From assembly GCA_004431415.1 (NCBI GenBank), contig QPMI01000629.1, positions 62,001 to 126,000 of the forward strand: a stretch of 64,000 bases of DNA, written 5' to 3'. Below, one piece after another: positions 38,501 to 49,450 of the stretch; the stretch's first letter is position 1; every line of letters starts with the position of its first letter. The DNA comes from Cyanophora paradoxa. Its lineage: Eukaryota; Glaucocystophyceae; Cyanophorales; Cyanophoraceae. The notes below the pieces were generated by a model that was not told where the DNA came from, made no database searches, and worked only from the letters and a program-made list of their open reading frames with translations. The translations under genes and the position numbers were made by a program.

Positions 38501-40420
38501 CTCAGTGACGGAGCTCTCGATTAGATGAGGCGAGCGGCGCGGGCAGGGGAAGCAAGGGTACGGACGGAAAGAGCCTGGCCGCTTATGGCCCGCTTGGTCG
38601 ATTCCGGCAACGGCGCCTGTACCCCCTCGACGGCTGCAGGGCTTAATTATAAGCCTGCGGGCTCTCGGCCGCGGTGTAACGAGACGCGGGGAGGGGTGCA
38701 GATCGGGATAAGGGAGGGTACGACGGACCGAGGCTCGCTGCTTATGGCCCGCCTGGTCGATTCCGGCAACGGCGCCTGTACCCCTCGGCGGCGCCCCTGC
38801 TGCGAGCCAGCTGCTACGAGCCGTACGGGCCGTCGAGTGAGCGAGGGCGGAGCGCGCGAGGGCCGGGGCGCGAGAGGGGTACACGGACCGTTGCCGGAAT
38901 CGACCAAGACGCCCCTACTGCGGGCTAGCGCTGCGAGGCGAGACGACCGGCCGCCGAGTGAGCGAGGGCGGGGCGCGCGAGGGCCGGGGACGCGAGGGGG
39001 TACACGGACCGTTGCCGGAATCGACCAAGACGCCCCTACTGCGAGCCAGCTGCTGCGAGACGGACAGGCCGTCGAGTGAGCGAGGGCGGGGCGCGCGAGG
39101 GCCGGGGGCGCGAGGGGGGTACACGGACCGTTGCCGGAATCGACCAAGACGCCTTTACTGCGAGCTTCGGGGGCCGAGCCGCTGAATGAGGGTGGCCCTT
39201 CCCGCGCTGCTGCGGGCCGTGAGCGTGCCGGCGCAGGCACCGAGCGAGCGCGGGCGGCGCTGCGGGGGCGCGCACAAGCTCGGGGTTCAAAGGAAGGGGT
39301 GCAGCGGAAGGCGTTGCAGAACCCGCCCAAAATTCGAAGCGCCGAGGGGAGCACGAGTCAGTGCTCACGGCGGACGGCTTGGCCGCGGGCGGGGTGCATA
39401 GTGGGCGCCACAGCTCGAACTTCGCGCCAGAGAGCTCGTCTGGCCGATACCGACCACGGCGCCTGTACTCCTCGACGGGCCTGACTCAGTGACGGAGCTC
39501 TCGATTAGATGAGGCGAGCGGCGCGGGGCAGGGGAAGCAAGGGTACGGACGGAAAGAGCCTGGCCGCTTATGGCCCGCTTGGTCGATTCCGGCAACGGCG
39601 CCTGTACCCCCTCGACGGCTGCAGGGCTTAATTATAAGCCTGCGGGCTCTCGGCCGCGGTGTAACGAGACGCGGGGGGAGGGGTGCAGATCGGGATAAGG
39701 GAGGGTACGACGGACCGAGGCTCGCTGCTTATGGCCCGCCTGGTCGATTCCGGCAACGGCGCCTGTACCCCCTCGGCGGCGCCCCTGCTGCGAGCCAGCT
39801 GCTACGAGCCGTACGGGCCGTCGAGTGAGCGAGGGCGGAGCGCGCGAGGGCCGGGGGCGCGAGAGGGGTACACGGACCGTTGCCGGAATCGACCAAGACG
39901 CCCCTACTGCGGGCTAGCGCTGCGAGGCGAGACGACCGGCCGCCGAGTGAGCGAGGGCGGGGCGCGCGAGGGCCGGGGACGCGAGGGGGTACACGGACCG
40001 TTGCCGGAATCGACCAAGACGCCCCTACTGCGAGCCAGCTGCTGCGAGACGGACAGGCCGTCGAGTGAGCGAGGGCGGGGCGCGCGAGGGCCGGGGGCGC
40101 GAGGGGGATACACGGACCGTTGCCGGAATCGACCAAGACGCCCCTACTGCGAGCCAGCTGCTGCGAGACGGACAGGCCGCCGAGTGAGCGAGGGCGGGGC
40201 GCGCGAGGGCCGGGGACGCGAGGGGGGTACACGGACCGTTGCCGGAATCGACCAAGACGCCCCTACTGCGAGCCAGCTGCTGCGAGACGGACAGGCCGCC
40301 GAGTGAGCGAGAGCGGGGCGCGCGAGGGCCGGGGACGCGAGGGGGGTACACGGACCGTTGCCGGAATCGACCAAGACGCCCCTACTGCGAGCTGCGGGGT
40401 GTACAGGTCTTCGAGTGAGA
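32560..40420. repeat. Large satellite: ~110-120 bp subunits in a ~1.1 kb higher-order repeat
   Basis: The subunit marker ACACGGACCGTTGCCGGAATCGACCA occurs about 30 times between 32.86 and 40.38 kb. A ~1.1 kb higher-order unit is marked by GGAAGCAAGGGTACGGACGG at about 34,141, 35,249, 36,356, 37,467, 38,547 and 39,534. Each holds 3-5 subunits plus a ~400 bp single-copy block (TTCGGGGGGCCGAGCCGCTG... to ...CTCTCGATTAGATGAGG). Copies differ mainly in G-run length and subunit number. All long frames here are repeat by-products. Confidence 0.93.
34348..34502. repeat. Representative 155 bp unit with ~31 nt terminal inverted repeats
   Basis: The left end TGGTCGATTCCGGCAACGG followed by CGCCTGTACCCC is mirrored by the right end GGGGTACACGGA followed by CCGTTGCCGGAATCGACCA. 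The outer 19 nt and the GTACCCC word are identical in inverted orientation. The first subunit of every higher-order repeat has this structure. Resembles a MITE or hairpin element. Confidence 0.75.
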
Positions 40421-41759
40421 GGGGGCGGACGCTGACGAGGCGCTAAGGCGGTAGAATGGACGTACCCGTAATCGACCGTGGCGCCTACACTGCGAGCTGC
40501 CTTGAGAGACCGGCCGCCGCGCGCTCTAGATCTGAGTCTGCACGCGCTGGCCATGGCGCAGCGCGTCATGCATGCATTGCACGCACGCGCAGAAGCGTGC
40601 GCATGCAGCTCTGACCCTACGCCTGTCGGGAGTCCGGAGGCTCCCGGGAATCCGGAAGCCGCCGGGAATCCCGGTCTGCGGCGCGGGATTCCCGCGCGCC
40701 TAGCGCTGCCGGGAATCCAAAAGCCTGCCACGTGCACCGGGAACCCCGAAGGCGCTGGGAATCTCGTAAGCGTGAGATATTGCTTTCCGACGGCGCGCGC
40801 CCGCGGCCGAGCAGCCGAGCTCACGCGCGCCCGAGCTCGCGCTCGAGGCGCGGGCGCGGCGGGCATCTAAGAGCGAGGGGACGGTGGTCAGCGCATGCCA
40901 CAAGCTCTAATGGGATCTTATTTACCGCTTGGAGGGCCGAGGAGCCCGTTGCTGAGAGAGTCAAAGTCGATGGTGCGCCGGCACACCATCGAAACGTTGC
41001 AAACTGGCCAGGGGGGAGCGGTGGGGGGGAGGGAGTAGGGGGGGTGGAACTGGAGCCACGTTGTCGCTACAACGTGGGTCAGATCTCAAGCCTGCGATCA
41101 GAATTTGAGGAACCAGAAGTTGCGAAACTACTACTACTACTAGGCTAGCCAAGGCGGCATGTAGGCGGCCTTGTTGCAATTGCCGCATGCGCATGCGCAG
41201 TGCGCCTTAGCTATAGAGCAATTACAACTACACGTGCACGTAGCCTAGCTATAGTAGCTTCGCCTAGTAGGGTAGTATGATCGATACGCGATATATGCCA
41301 TACCGGACGTACCCCCCGTGAAGTAGGGGTTAGATGAATTAATGGACCCGCACTAACACCGCGCAAGACGTCGGGGGGGCCCCTTCTAGCCCCTGGTATT
41401 TTTAGTGCGGCATAATGACCCGGTCCTGGGACCCTCGATCACGACTTCCGGGGGAGCCCCTTCCCTAGGAGAGGGGGGAAAGACGCGAGCAAGCGAGCCG
41501 GCGACGCCGGATTCGTGCACTACGCTCCCGGCTGCGCTAGTAGCGCGCTTGCAGCCGGCAGCGGGCGAGCCGGTGCGGCGGTGGGGCGAGATCAAATCGA
41601 GAGCGACTCCTGATCACCGAATCGGTGACTCACGAGTCGCTATGGGGGGGGGGTACAGCTAGCCGTTGGCGCGGGGGCCCCGGCGGGCGCCCTTAAAGAG
41701 ATCCCGGGAGCGGCTCGAGGCTCGGGGATGGCAGAGGGGCGCGCGGGAACGCCCGTGGG
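40421..41759. other. No gene; short GGGAATCC repeats and leader of mobile-element gene
   Basis: 40,628-40,765 carries six or seven degenerate ~20-25 bp units based on CCGGGAATCC. The remainder has palindromic words and no supported exon. Confidence 0.45.
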
Positions 41760-44700
41760 ATGTTCTCCGTGGTGACAGACACCTACGAGAGGGCCGAGTT
41801 CCAGGGGCCCTACGGGTGGACGGGCCTGGTCGTGCTCCGCACCGACGCGGGGCCGAGCGTCTGCGTACCCGAGCTCAGGCGCCTCATCGCGTTCACGGGG
41901 GGCGACGCGCGCCTCGGGGAGACCTTTGGGGTCCCGACGCGGCCGCTGCGGGATGAGAACACGATCCTCCTCCTGGAGCACCTCGCCGCCCTCCCCCGCA
42001 AGCACTACGACGCGCAGGAGCGCCCGCCGCACGTCCTCGCCCTGCGCTACGTCGAGACGGTCATAGGCAACTCGTGGGAGCGCTCGCAGGACGTGCGCAT
42101 GCCCCGGGCGGCGGCGGAGCTCTATGCGGCGCTGGAGAGGAGAAAGCAGGGCACCTTGCAGCGGCTCGAGATGCAGTTGATTCGGACCGGCGGCGATCGG
42201 CTCCTGGCCGTCCGGGCGCGGCGGATCGAGACGCCGGAGCTGCAGTGGTGGATCCCGCTCGCGAGCCTCGCCGAGGCGGCGTACGGCGACTCGCGCAGCA
42301 CGAACTGCGTGCGCCAGGAGATCGTGAGGAAGCACCCCGACCTCGCGGTGGGCGGGCCTCACCGGTTCGAGGCGAGCACGCGGACGGTGGGGCGCGAGCG
42401 GCTCGCCCTCCTGACCCGCACCCTCGTCCACTACGGCGGCCTGGGCGCTGACGTGGCGACGTACGGCTCCGCGCGCCGCTGGGCGTTTATCAGCGCGCTG
42501 GGTGCGAAAAGGTGCTGGCGGGGCTGCCGGACCGGGCCCCCGGGCTCGCCGCCGAGTTTAAACGAGCGCGGCTCCTCCTGGAGGGGGCCGACCCCGCGAC
42601 GCTCGACTCGGCCCCGTCGCTGCCGCTCGCCCCGGCCCCGCGCGTCTCCATCTTCGGACGCAAGACCTGGCTAAAGGTGAGCGGGGCCTCGGCGAGGTGG
42701 GGGGTAGGGAGGCGGGGAAGGGGGGGGGAGGGAGGGGGGGGGTACCGACCACGCCGCAGGACGCCGAGATCGCCAACGTCCTCTCGCTCCTGCTCCTCCG
42801 GGCGCACGCGGGGGACAAGGTCAGGGCCCTGTACCCATGCACGTCGAGATTCTCGCCTCGCTCCTCCGGCGGTACGCGCGCGCCGACGAGGCCAGGCGCG
42901 CGCGGGAGCCCTTGGCGCCGCCGAGCGCGGCGCCTGCGTGCTCTGCCCGTCAGCGTGGGCAACCTGCGGCGCGGCGGGGAGCGCACAAAGGGATGGGCCT
43001 CGGGCGCCACTGGACCCTCCTCGCCGTCGACGGGAGCGCGAAGCGCGTGGGGTACTGGGACTCGCTCGGCGCGGACCCCGAGCCGAAGCTGCAGCACGCG
43101 GCGATGGCGGCCTTTCCGCGCTTCCCGTTCGTCGTCCAGACGGGCGGCCGCCTGCAGGTGGGGACGGGTATCAGTGTGCGCGCTCGCCCGCCCCCCTCCT
43201 CCGGCCCCCTCCCCCGCGCGCCCGCGCCCCCCCTCACCTCGCCGCCGCCGCCGCCGCCGCCGCAGGCGGGCCGTGGACCCTCTGGTTCGCCGAGGTGAAG
43301 ACGCAAGAGGTGCTCACGGGCTTTCCCTGGTCCGACGAGATCGAGAGCGGGTGCCTCTCGTACGTGTACCCTGGCGAGGCTATCTCGTCGGCGATCGCGG
43401 CGGAGAACGGGCGGTTCATCGCGGAGAAGCGCGAGGCGTACCGGACGATGCTGGAGAGCGGCGTCGTCGACCAGGCCGTGGCGCTCTTCGACGAAGACTC
43501 GCTGCCGGACGCGGAGCGCGTCGTCCTCCCGCCGTCCCCGCCACGGCCGCCGCGGCGGCGGCGGCGGCCGCCGCCGCCGCCAAGTCCGTTCGAAAGGCCG
43601 GCAAGGCCGCGGCCGCGGCGGCGGCGGGGGGGCCCTCCATCACCGTCCTCTCCTCGTCCTCGTCCTCGCCGTCCTCCGAGGACGGCGGAGAGGGAGACGA
43701 GGACGGGGAAGAATCCGAGGGGCGCGCCGACGGGGACGGGGCCGACGCGCCGGCGGGGACAGAGGAGGCCCTCGCCGAAGAGGTGCACGAAGATGGGGAG
43801 CCGGGGCCGAGCGGCTCGCGCCCTACGCCCTGCGCGAGTCGGAGATGTCACGGGAGCTGAGGAACCAGCTCGCGGCGTTTCAGACGTGGCGCACCTCGGC
43901 CCTCAACCCCGACCGCCAGGGCGGCGCCGCCGAGCGCTCGACGGTCCTCGTCAACGACGTCGGCACGATCTGCCGCCTGCTGGGGTACGTCAAGGAGCGC
44001 GAACAGGTCGGGCCGCTCACGATGGACCTCTTCGCGCGCACCGATTTCGAGGAGATCTACCTCCGCTTCCTCGGCTACCTCCGCTCCGAGCGCAGGCTCG
44101 CGGCCGGCACCCTCGCGGGGTACACGCAGAGCGTGATGCAGGCCTACGCGTTCGTTCACAGCCGAACCGCCGGGGCCGAGGCGGGGGCCGATCGAGAGGG
44201 TCCGCACGCCCGCCCGCTCCGGAACCTGAAGACGCAGTTGGAGAAGGAGAAGAAGCAGCAGCGGGGGTGGAAGAAGCGCGGACCGAACTGGGTCTCGTTC
44301 GAGGCCGTCCTCTCGGCGCGGCGCGAGGCCCTCGAGGCGTTCGAGGCGGCGCCGCTCGAGCGGGACAGGGCCCTCGCCCTCCGCGAGGCCGTGCTCATCG
44401 GGTTCCTGAGCATCACGCCGGCCCGCGTGGGGGTCGTGCGGCGCCTGCAGATCGGTCAGACGCTGCGGCGCGACGGCGGCGCGTGGGCGATCTCGCTCAC
44501 CGAGATGCGGCACGAATCGGGGGAGCTGGTGTCGAAGACGGCCAAGTCGCACGGCGCGATCACGGTCCCCATCGCCAGCCCGCTCCAGGCCCCCCTCGAG
44601 ACCTACGTGGAGCGCTACCGCGGCCTCCTGCTGCCCGCCGGGCGCGCCGACGAGGGCTGGCTCTTCGCCTCGAGCAACGGCACCTGCCTCTCGGAGAGCG

Positions 44701-45572
44701 GGTGGGCCGTCTTCGTGCGCAGGGTGATGCTCAAGTACGTGGGCCTCCCGATCACTGCGAAGACGATGCGGGCGATCATCACGACGCACGTGCGGGAGCA
44801 GGCGGCGGCGAACCTGATCGAGAACGAGACCGCGGCGGCCGTCGTCGAGGGCGTCGCCCGCCTCCTCGCCCACACGCCCCAGACGGCGACCCTGCACTAC
44901 GATTACGGGGCGCGCCAGCGCTCGGCGGCGAGCGCCGTGGCGTACCTCGAGCGCCTCGCCCTCCAGCACGAGGCGCGGTCCAGGGGCTCGGCGTCGAGCC
45001 CCACGGGCCTCCCGGGCGCCTCGTCGTCGGCGCCCCCGCCGCCCCCGCCGCCGCTGCCGCCGCCGCCGCCCTCCCTCCCCTGGAGGCCCTTCCCGAGCCG
45101 CCTCCAGATCCCGACCCCGCGCAGCACCCTCCTCCTCTTCCTCCTCCTCCTCGCGATCCGCGCGCGCAGAGGGCCCGGCGCCGTCGCCCGCCGTTGCGGC
45201 GCGGCCGGCCCGCGGCGCGGCCGCCGGGGGGAAGGAGAGCGGGGCGAGGGCCGGGCCGGGGAGCGCCGGGAGCTCGGGGTCGGCCCGGGCCGCCCAGGAG
45301 AGCACCGAGACGAGTTCGGGGTCGCAAGAGGAGGAGGCGGAAGAGGAGGAGGAGGAGGAGGAGGAAGAGGAGGAGGGGAGGAGAGCGGGTCGTCCGCCGA
45401 GCGGCCCCGGAAACCGAAGCGCTTCCACTGGCAGCGCCGCCGCCTCGACCCGGGGACCAGATGGAGCTGGACTCGCCCGGGGCGAGGGCCGCTACTGCGA
45501 GACTGCAAGCGGGTAAGGAACTCCCGCCCGCGACCCCCGAGCACGCGCGCCGCGCACCCTCACCGACTGTAG
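41760..45572 (+). CDS. Ulp1-like cysteine protease plus tyrosine recombinase (Crypton-like mobile element protein), frame-disrupted
   Basis: Exons: 41760-42676; 42760-43175 after a GTGAGC..CCGCAG intron; 43266-45572 after a GTGCGC..CCGCAG intron. The first ~300 aa are unassigned. Next is a Ulp1/adenain-type protease: helix DAEIANVLSLLLL, His in GRHWTLLAVDGS (about 43008), Asp in GYWDSLG (about 43059), Gln in FVVQTGG (about 43137), and Cys in a GYQ-C-GPW context whose codon is split by intron 2. An acidic/Ser linker leads to a tyrosine recombinase (from Met 43845): R194 in TPARVG, K231/K234, K306-T-M-R309 as the H/KxxR box, H343 and Y352 (LAHTPQTATLHYDY, His-to-Tyr spacing 9). The tail is Pro-rich, with the end uncertain. 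About eight apparent single-base deletions lie between 42.49 and 43.82 kb, so as written it is a pseudogene or carries consensus errors. Confidence 0.65.
43845..44950 (+). other. Tyrosine recombinase domain (uninterrupted)
   Basis: About 360 codons without frame change. Residues 31-110 form the helical core-binding part and 170-354 the catalytic part. The R-K-(K)R-H-Y constellation is complete except that the usual HxxR histidine is lysine. By established knowledge, Cryptons, Ngaro/DIRS elements and some polinton-like viruses encode such recombinases. No RT or RNase H is adjacent, which favours a Crypton-type DNA element (inference). Confidence 0.72.
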
Positions 45573-47631
45573 ATCTTCCAGACGGCCGGGGGCCCGCCAG
45601 CACGCCCGGAGCTGTTCCGGCGGGGCGAGCCGCACGCGGGAGAGGCGGGGAGGGGCGCGGGGCACGGGCGAGGGCGCGGGCGGGTGCGGGTCGCCCGCGG
45701 CCCTCCCGCCCCGTGCACGTCGCGCAGCCGGCTTCCGAGGGGCCCCGCCTCCGACCTGGCACCTTCGGTGGGTCAGCGCGAGCCCGTACCCCCGGGCAGG
45801 TCGCGGCGGCGATGGCGACGCACTCGACGGACCCGCTCCGCGGACGGTCTTTGCTCGGCTCGTCCAGACCGTGCGCCTCCCAGCGGCGAGTTCGAGTCCC
45901 GCTGGGTCGTGCTGCGGCGCTTCGGGCCTTCTGGACGCCGGGCTCCGAGGGCAGCGCGCGCGAGTGGAGGGGGTACGGGCGCTCGCGCCCGTCGACTACG
46001 ACGCGAGAAACGGAGCGTGGACATCAGGACGCCCGCCGCCCGCATCTCCGACCTCCTCGGGCTCGGCTCCGGCACGCGGCGCCGTCGCCGCCGCCTCCGC
46101 GGTCCGGGGCGGGAGCCCGGGGCGAGGGAGGGGCCTTTCGGCCGCGGGCCGGCCCCGGAAGCGCCCGGGTACCTGACTCGGGGGGTCGGTTCGGGCCCCA
46201 GCGCCCCAGGCTTGCGGACGCAGCCGGCGCGGTGCGCACCATCGGATCCGCCGTGCTCGAGAGGGGCGGGCAAAACTCCAACGGGTCCTGGGGCGAAGGT
46301 CGGCTCCGGAGGGGAGGGGGGGTACGGGTACTTTGTGCGCACCCCCACGGCGTGCCGCACCTCGTTCGATCGGGAATGACAAGGAGAGTGCGGAGAGGCG
46401 GTCGGCGGGCCTCGGGGTGCCGGGGTCGAGGGGTAGATCGAAAAAACTGCGCGGGGCCGGTCTCGGGACGGGATGGGCGGCAGCGCGGGGCCGGAGGGCG
46501 AGCTTAAAGCGCACCGACGGTGCTGGGCACAACCGGAGCGCCCCGACCCGCGATCGGGCGCGGTCGGGGGATGATGGAGCCCGCCGATCCTCCGTGCCTG
46601 CCCGAACCGACGGACCGCCGCCCGCAGAGGCTCTGCGCCCCTCCCGCGCGTTCTCCGCCCCCGCGACCGGATCCAAAGCGCCAGAAGCGCGCGCCGTGGC
46701 GGAGCAGGGGCCCGCGCTGAGCGGCGGGCGGGCGGCTGCGGCGCCGCCGCGGGGCGCCTGGTCGGGGAGGCGGCTGCGACTCCTGCGAGCCATGTCAGAG
46801 CGTAGCGGGGTGGAATCGGTGCCGAAATCGCACGCGGGCACGCCTCGTCCTCGGGAACGCGTGGGGAGCAGTCGGATGGCGCGGTCGAGCGGGCTGCGAC
46901 GGATCGAGGAGCACGTGGGCGCGAGGGAAGAGCGATCGGGATGGATCGGGGCGCGAGGCGCCGCCGGCCGCTCGCTGTGCGCCGATCGGTGCGCTCGGGG
47001 GTTGGGGCGCCGGGAACAGCACGGTCGAAGCACTCGAATGTGGACGAGCAGGCCGGCCGCGTCCGCAGCAAACACGAATCTCGCCGCGAGAGCTCCCGGG
47101 GGTACGCGGCAGCGGGCGGGGTACAAGGGGATCGTGCTATGCCCGGTCCGCCTGTAGTGTGCGTAAAGCTTAAGGCCGACGAACCCACAAAGTACGATTG
47201 GCCGGCCGTCGAGGCACCTCGGAGCCGAGCCGTCACGAGGTCCGCGCAGCCGCACGCCCGGACGTGCTCTATCGCCCCCGATCCGCCGCGCATCGTTGAA
47301 CGGTCCGCCAGGGGAGCGCCTCGACCGCCTGCGCGGCTCCGCCTCGCCGCGGCGGTTATCGTTGCGAGGTGAGCGGCGCGGGACGCGCCGTCGCGACTTT
47401 GGGAGCTCGAGACGCGACGGTCGTTGGTTGAATGTCCCGTCTTCCCGCAGGAACGGCACTCGCCCCGCCCGCGGGCGCCCCGACCCTGATCACTCGTGCT
47501 GGCCATGGCGCGTGCGCGCGCCGCGAGCGCGCCCGTCGCCGGCCCGTCCGCCTCGCGACTCGGCTCGCGTTTGTCCCACGACCCCTCGCACTCCGTTTGC
47601 CGAGCGCCGCTGCAGAGGTTCTCGCGCCCGT
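45573..47631. other. GC-rich region, no supported gene; possible CCHC-like motif on minus strand
   Basis: Very long frames on both strands cross this region because stop codons are rare at this GC content; they carry no domains. One exception worth noting: from ATG 47506 on the minus strand a short frame encodes CRSCGKTGHSTNDRR, a C-x2-C-x4-H zinc-knuckle start without the final Cys in frame. Confidence 0.3.
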
Positions 47632-49450
47632 ACGCGTGCGGCGGGGCCCTGAGGGGCGCGCGGCGAGTTTCCAGCGGGGTCCAGATTTGGAGGCGGGGTA
47701 CGGGACCGCCCTTCTCCTCGCCCGCCCTCGGCTTCTCACGCCCGTGCAGCGGGGCCCTGAGGGGGGCGCGGCGAATTTCCAGCGGGGGAGGGTCGGGTCT
47801 GGAGACGGGTACGGGATTCCCCTTCTCTCCCTCGCCCACGGCTTCTCACGCCCGTGCAGCGGGGCCCTGAGGGAGGCGCGGCGAGTTTCCAGCGGGGGAG
47901 GGTCGGGTCTGGAGACGGGTACGGGACCGCCCTTCTCCTCGCTCGCCCTCGGCTTCTCACGCCCGTGCAGCGGGGCCCTGAGGGGCGCGGGGCGAGTTTC
48001 CAGCGGGGGAGGGTCGGGTCTGGAGACGGGGTACGGGATTCCCCTTCTCGCGCTCGCCCTCGGCCTCTCACGTCCGTGCAGCGGGGCCCTGAGGGGGGCC
48101 CTGCGAGTTTCCAGCGGGGAGGGTCGGGTCTGGAGACGGGGTACTGGATTCCCCTTCTCTCGCTCGCCCTCGGCTTCTCACGCCCGTGCAGCGGGGCCCT
48201 GAGGGGCGCGCGGCGAGTTTCCAGCGGGGGAGGGTCGGGTCTGGAGACGGGGTACGGGATTCCCCTTCTCTCGCTCGCCCTCGGCTTCTCACGTTCGTGC
48301 AGCGGGGCCCTGAGGGGGGCGCGGGGCGAGTTTCCAGCGGGGGAGGGTCGGGTCTGGGGACGGGGTACGGGATTCCCCTTCTCTCACTCGCCCTCGGCTT
48401 CTCACGTCCGTGCAGCGGGGCCTTGAGGGGCGCGGGGCGAGTTTCCAGCGGGGGAGGGGCGGGTCTGGAGACGGGTACGGGATTCCCCTTCTCTCACTCG
48501 CCCTCGGCTTCTCACGCCCGTGCAGCGGGGCCCTGAGGGGGGCGCGGCGAGTTTCCAGCGGGGGAGGGTCGGGTCTGGAGACGGGGTGCGGGATTCCCTT
48601 CTCTTTCTCGCCCTCGGCTTCTCACGTCCGTGCAGCGGGGCCCTGAGGGGCGCGGGGCGAGTTTCCAGCGGGGGAGGGTCGGGTCTGGAGACGGGGTACG
48701 GGATTCCCCTTCTCTCCCTCGCCCTCGGCTTCTCACGCCCGTGCAGCGGGGCCCTGACTGGGGCGCGGCGAGTTTCCAGCGGGGGAGGGTCGGGTCTGGG
48801 GACGGGGTACGGGACCGCCCTTCTCCTCGCTCGCCCTCGGCTTCTCACGCCCGTGCAGCGGGGCCCTGAGGGGGGCGCGGCGAGTTTCCAGCGGGGGAGG
48901 GTCGGGTCTGGAGACGGGGTACGGGACCGCCCTTCTCCTCGCTCGCCCTCGGCTTCTCACGCCCGTGCAGCGGGGCCCTGAGGGGGGCGCGGCGAGTTTC
49001 CAGCGGGGGAGGGTCGGGTCTGGAGACGGGGTACGGGACCGCCCTTCTCTCCCTCGCCCTCGGCTTCTCACGCCCGTGCAGCGGGGCCCTGAGGGGGGCG
49101 CGGCGAGTTTCCAGCGGGGTCCGGGTCTGGAGGCGGGGTACGGGACCGCCCTTCTCCTCGCTCGCCCTCGGCTTCTCACGCCCGTGCAGCGGGGCCCTGA
49201 GGGGGGCGCGGCGAGTTTCCAGCGGGGGAGGGTCGGGTCTGGAGACGGGGTACGGGACCGCCCTTCTCCTCTCCCGCCCTCGGCTTCTCACGCCCGTGCA
49301 GCGGGGCCCTGAGGGGGGCGCGGCGAGTTTCCAGCGGGGGAGGGGCGGGTCTGGAGATGGGGTACGGGATTCCCCTTCTCTCCCTCGCCCTCGGCTTCTC
49401 ACGCCCGTGCAGCGGGGCCCTGAGGGGGGCGCGGCGAGTTTCCAGCGGCC
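47632..49450. repeat. ~110 bp minisatellite, about 16 copies
   Basis: Unit: CTTCTCACGCCCGTGCAGCGGGGCCCTGAGGGG, GCGGCGAGTTTCCAGCGGGGGAGGGTCGGG, TCTGGAGACGGGGTACGGGA, then a pyrimidine-rich stretch. Copies vary in ATTCCCC versus CCGCCC after GGTACGGG and in G-run length. Each unit contains a GTACGG...polypyrimidine...GTGCAG segment of about 50 nt that reads like a minimal intron. Confidence 0.93.

Noticed and set aside
32560-40420. Dozens of overlapping 60-280 codon frames (for example RNRPRRPYC-type repeats)
   Set aside because: They follow the satellite subunits on both strands and change with every G-run difference; no frame is preserved across copies.
32560-40420. CRISPR array
   Set aside because: Repeats are 110-120 bp without unique spacers, in a eukaryotic context.
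43100-43300. Ulp1-like domain lacking its catalytic Cys
   Set aside because: Reading through the GTGCGC..CCGCAG intron restores a Cys codon in the expected place, so loss of the nucleophile is not supported.
42512-46507. A 1,331-codon continuous frame on the plus strand
   Set aside because: It overlaps the real protease exons only in part, then runs through low-complexity GC-rich DNA with Arg/Pro/Gly runs; stop codons are simply rare at this GC content.
45773-47839. A 688-codon minus-strand frame
   Set aside because: No domain, no conserved motif except a partial zinc knuckle, and composition typical of antisense GC-rich DNA.
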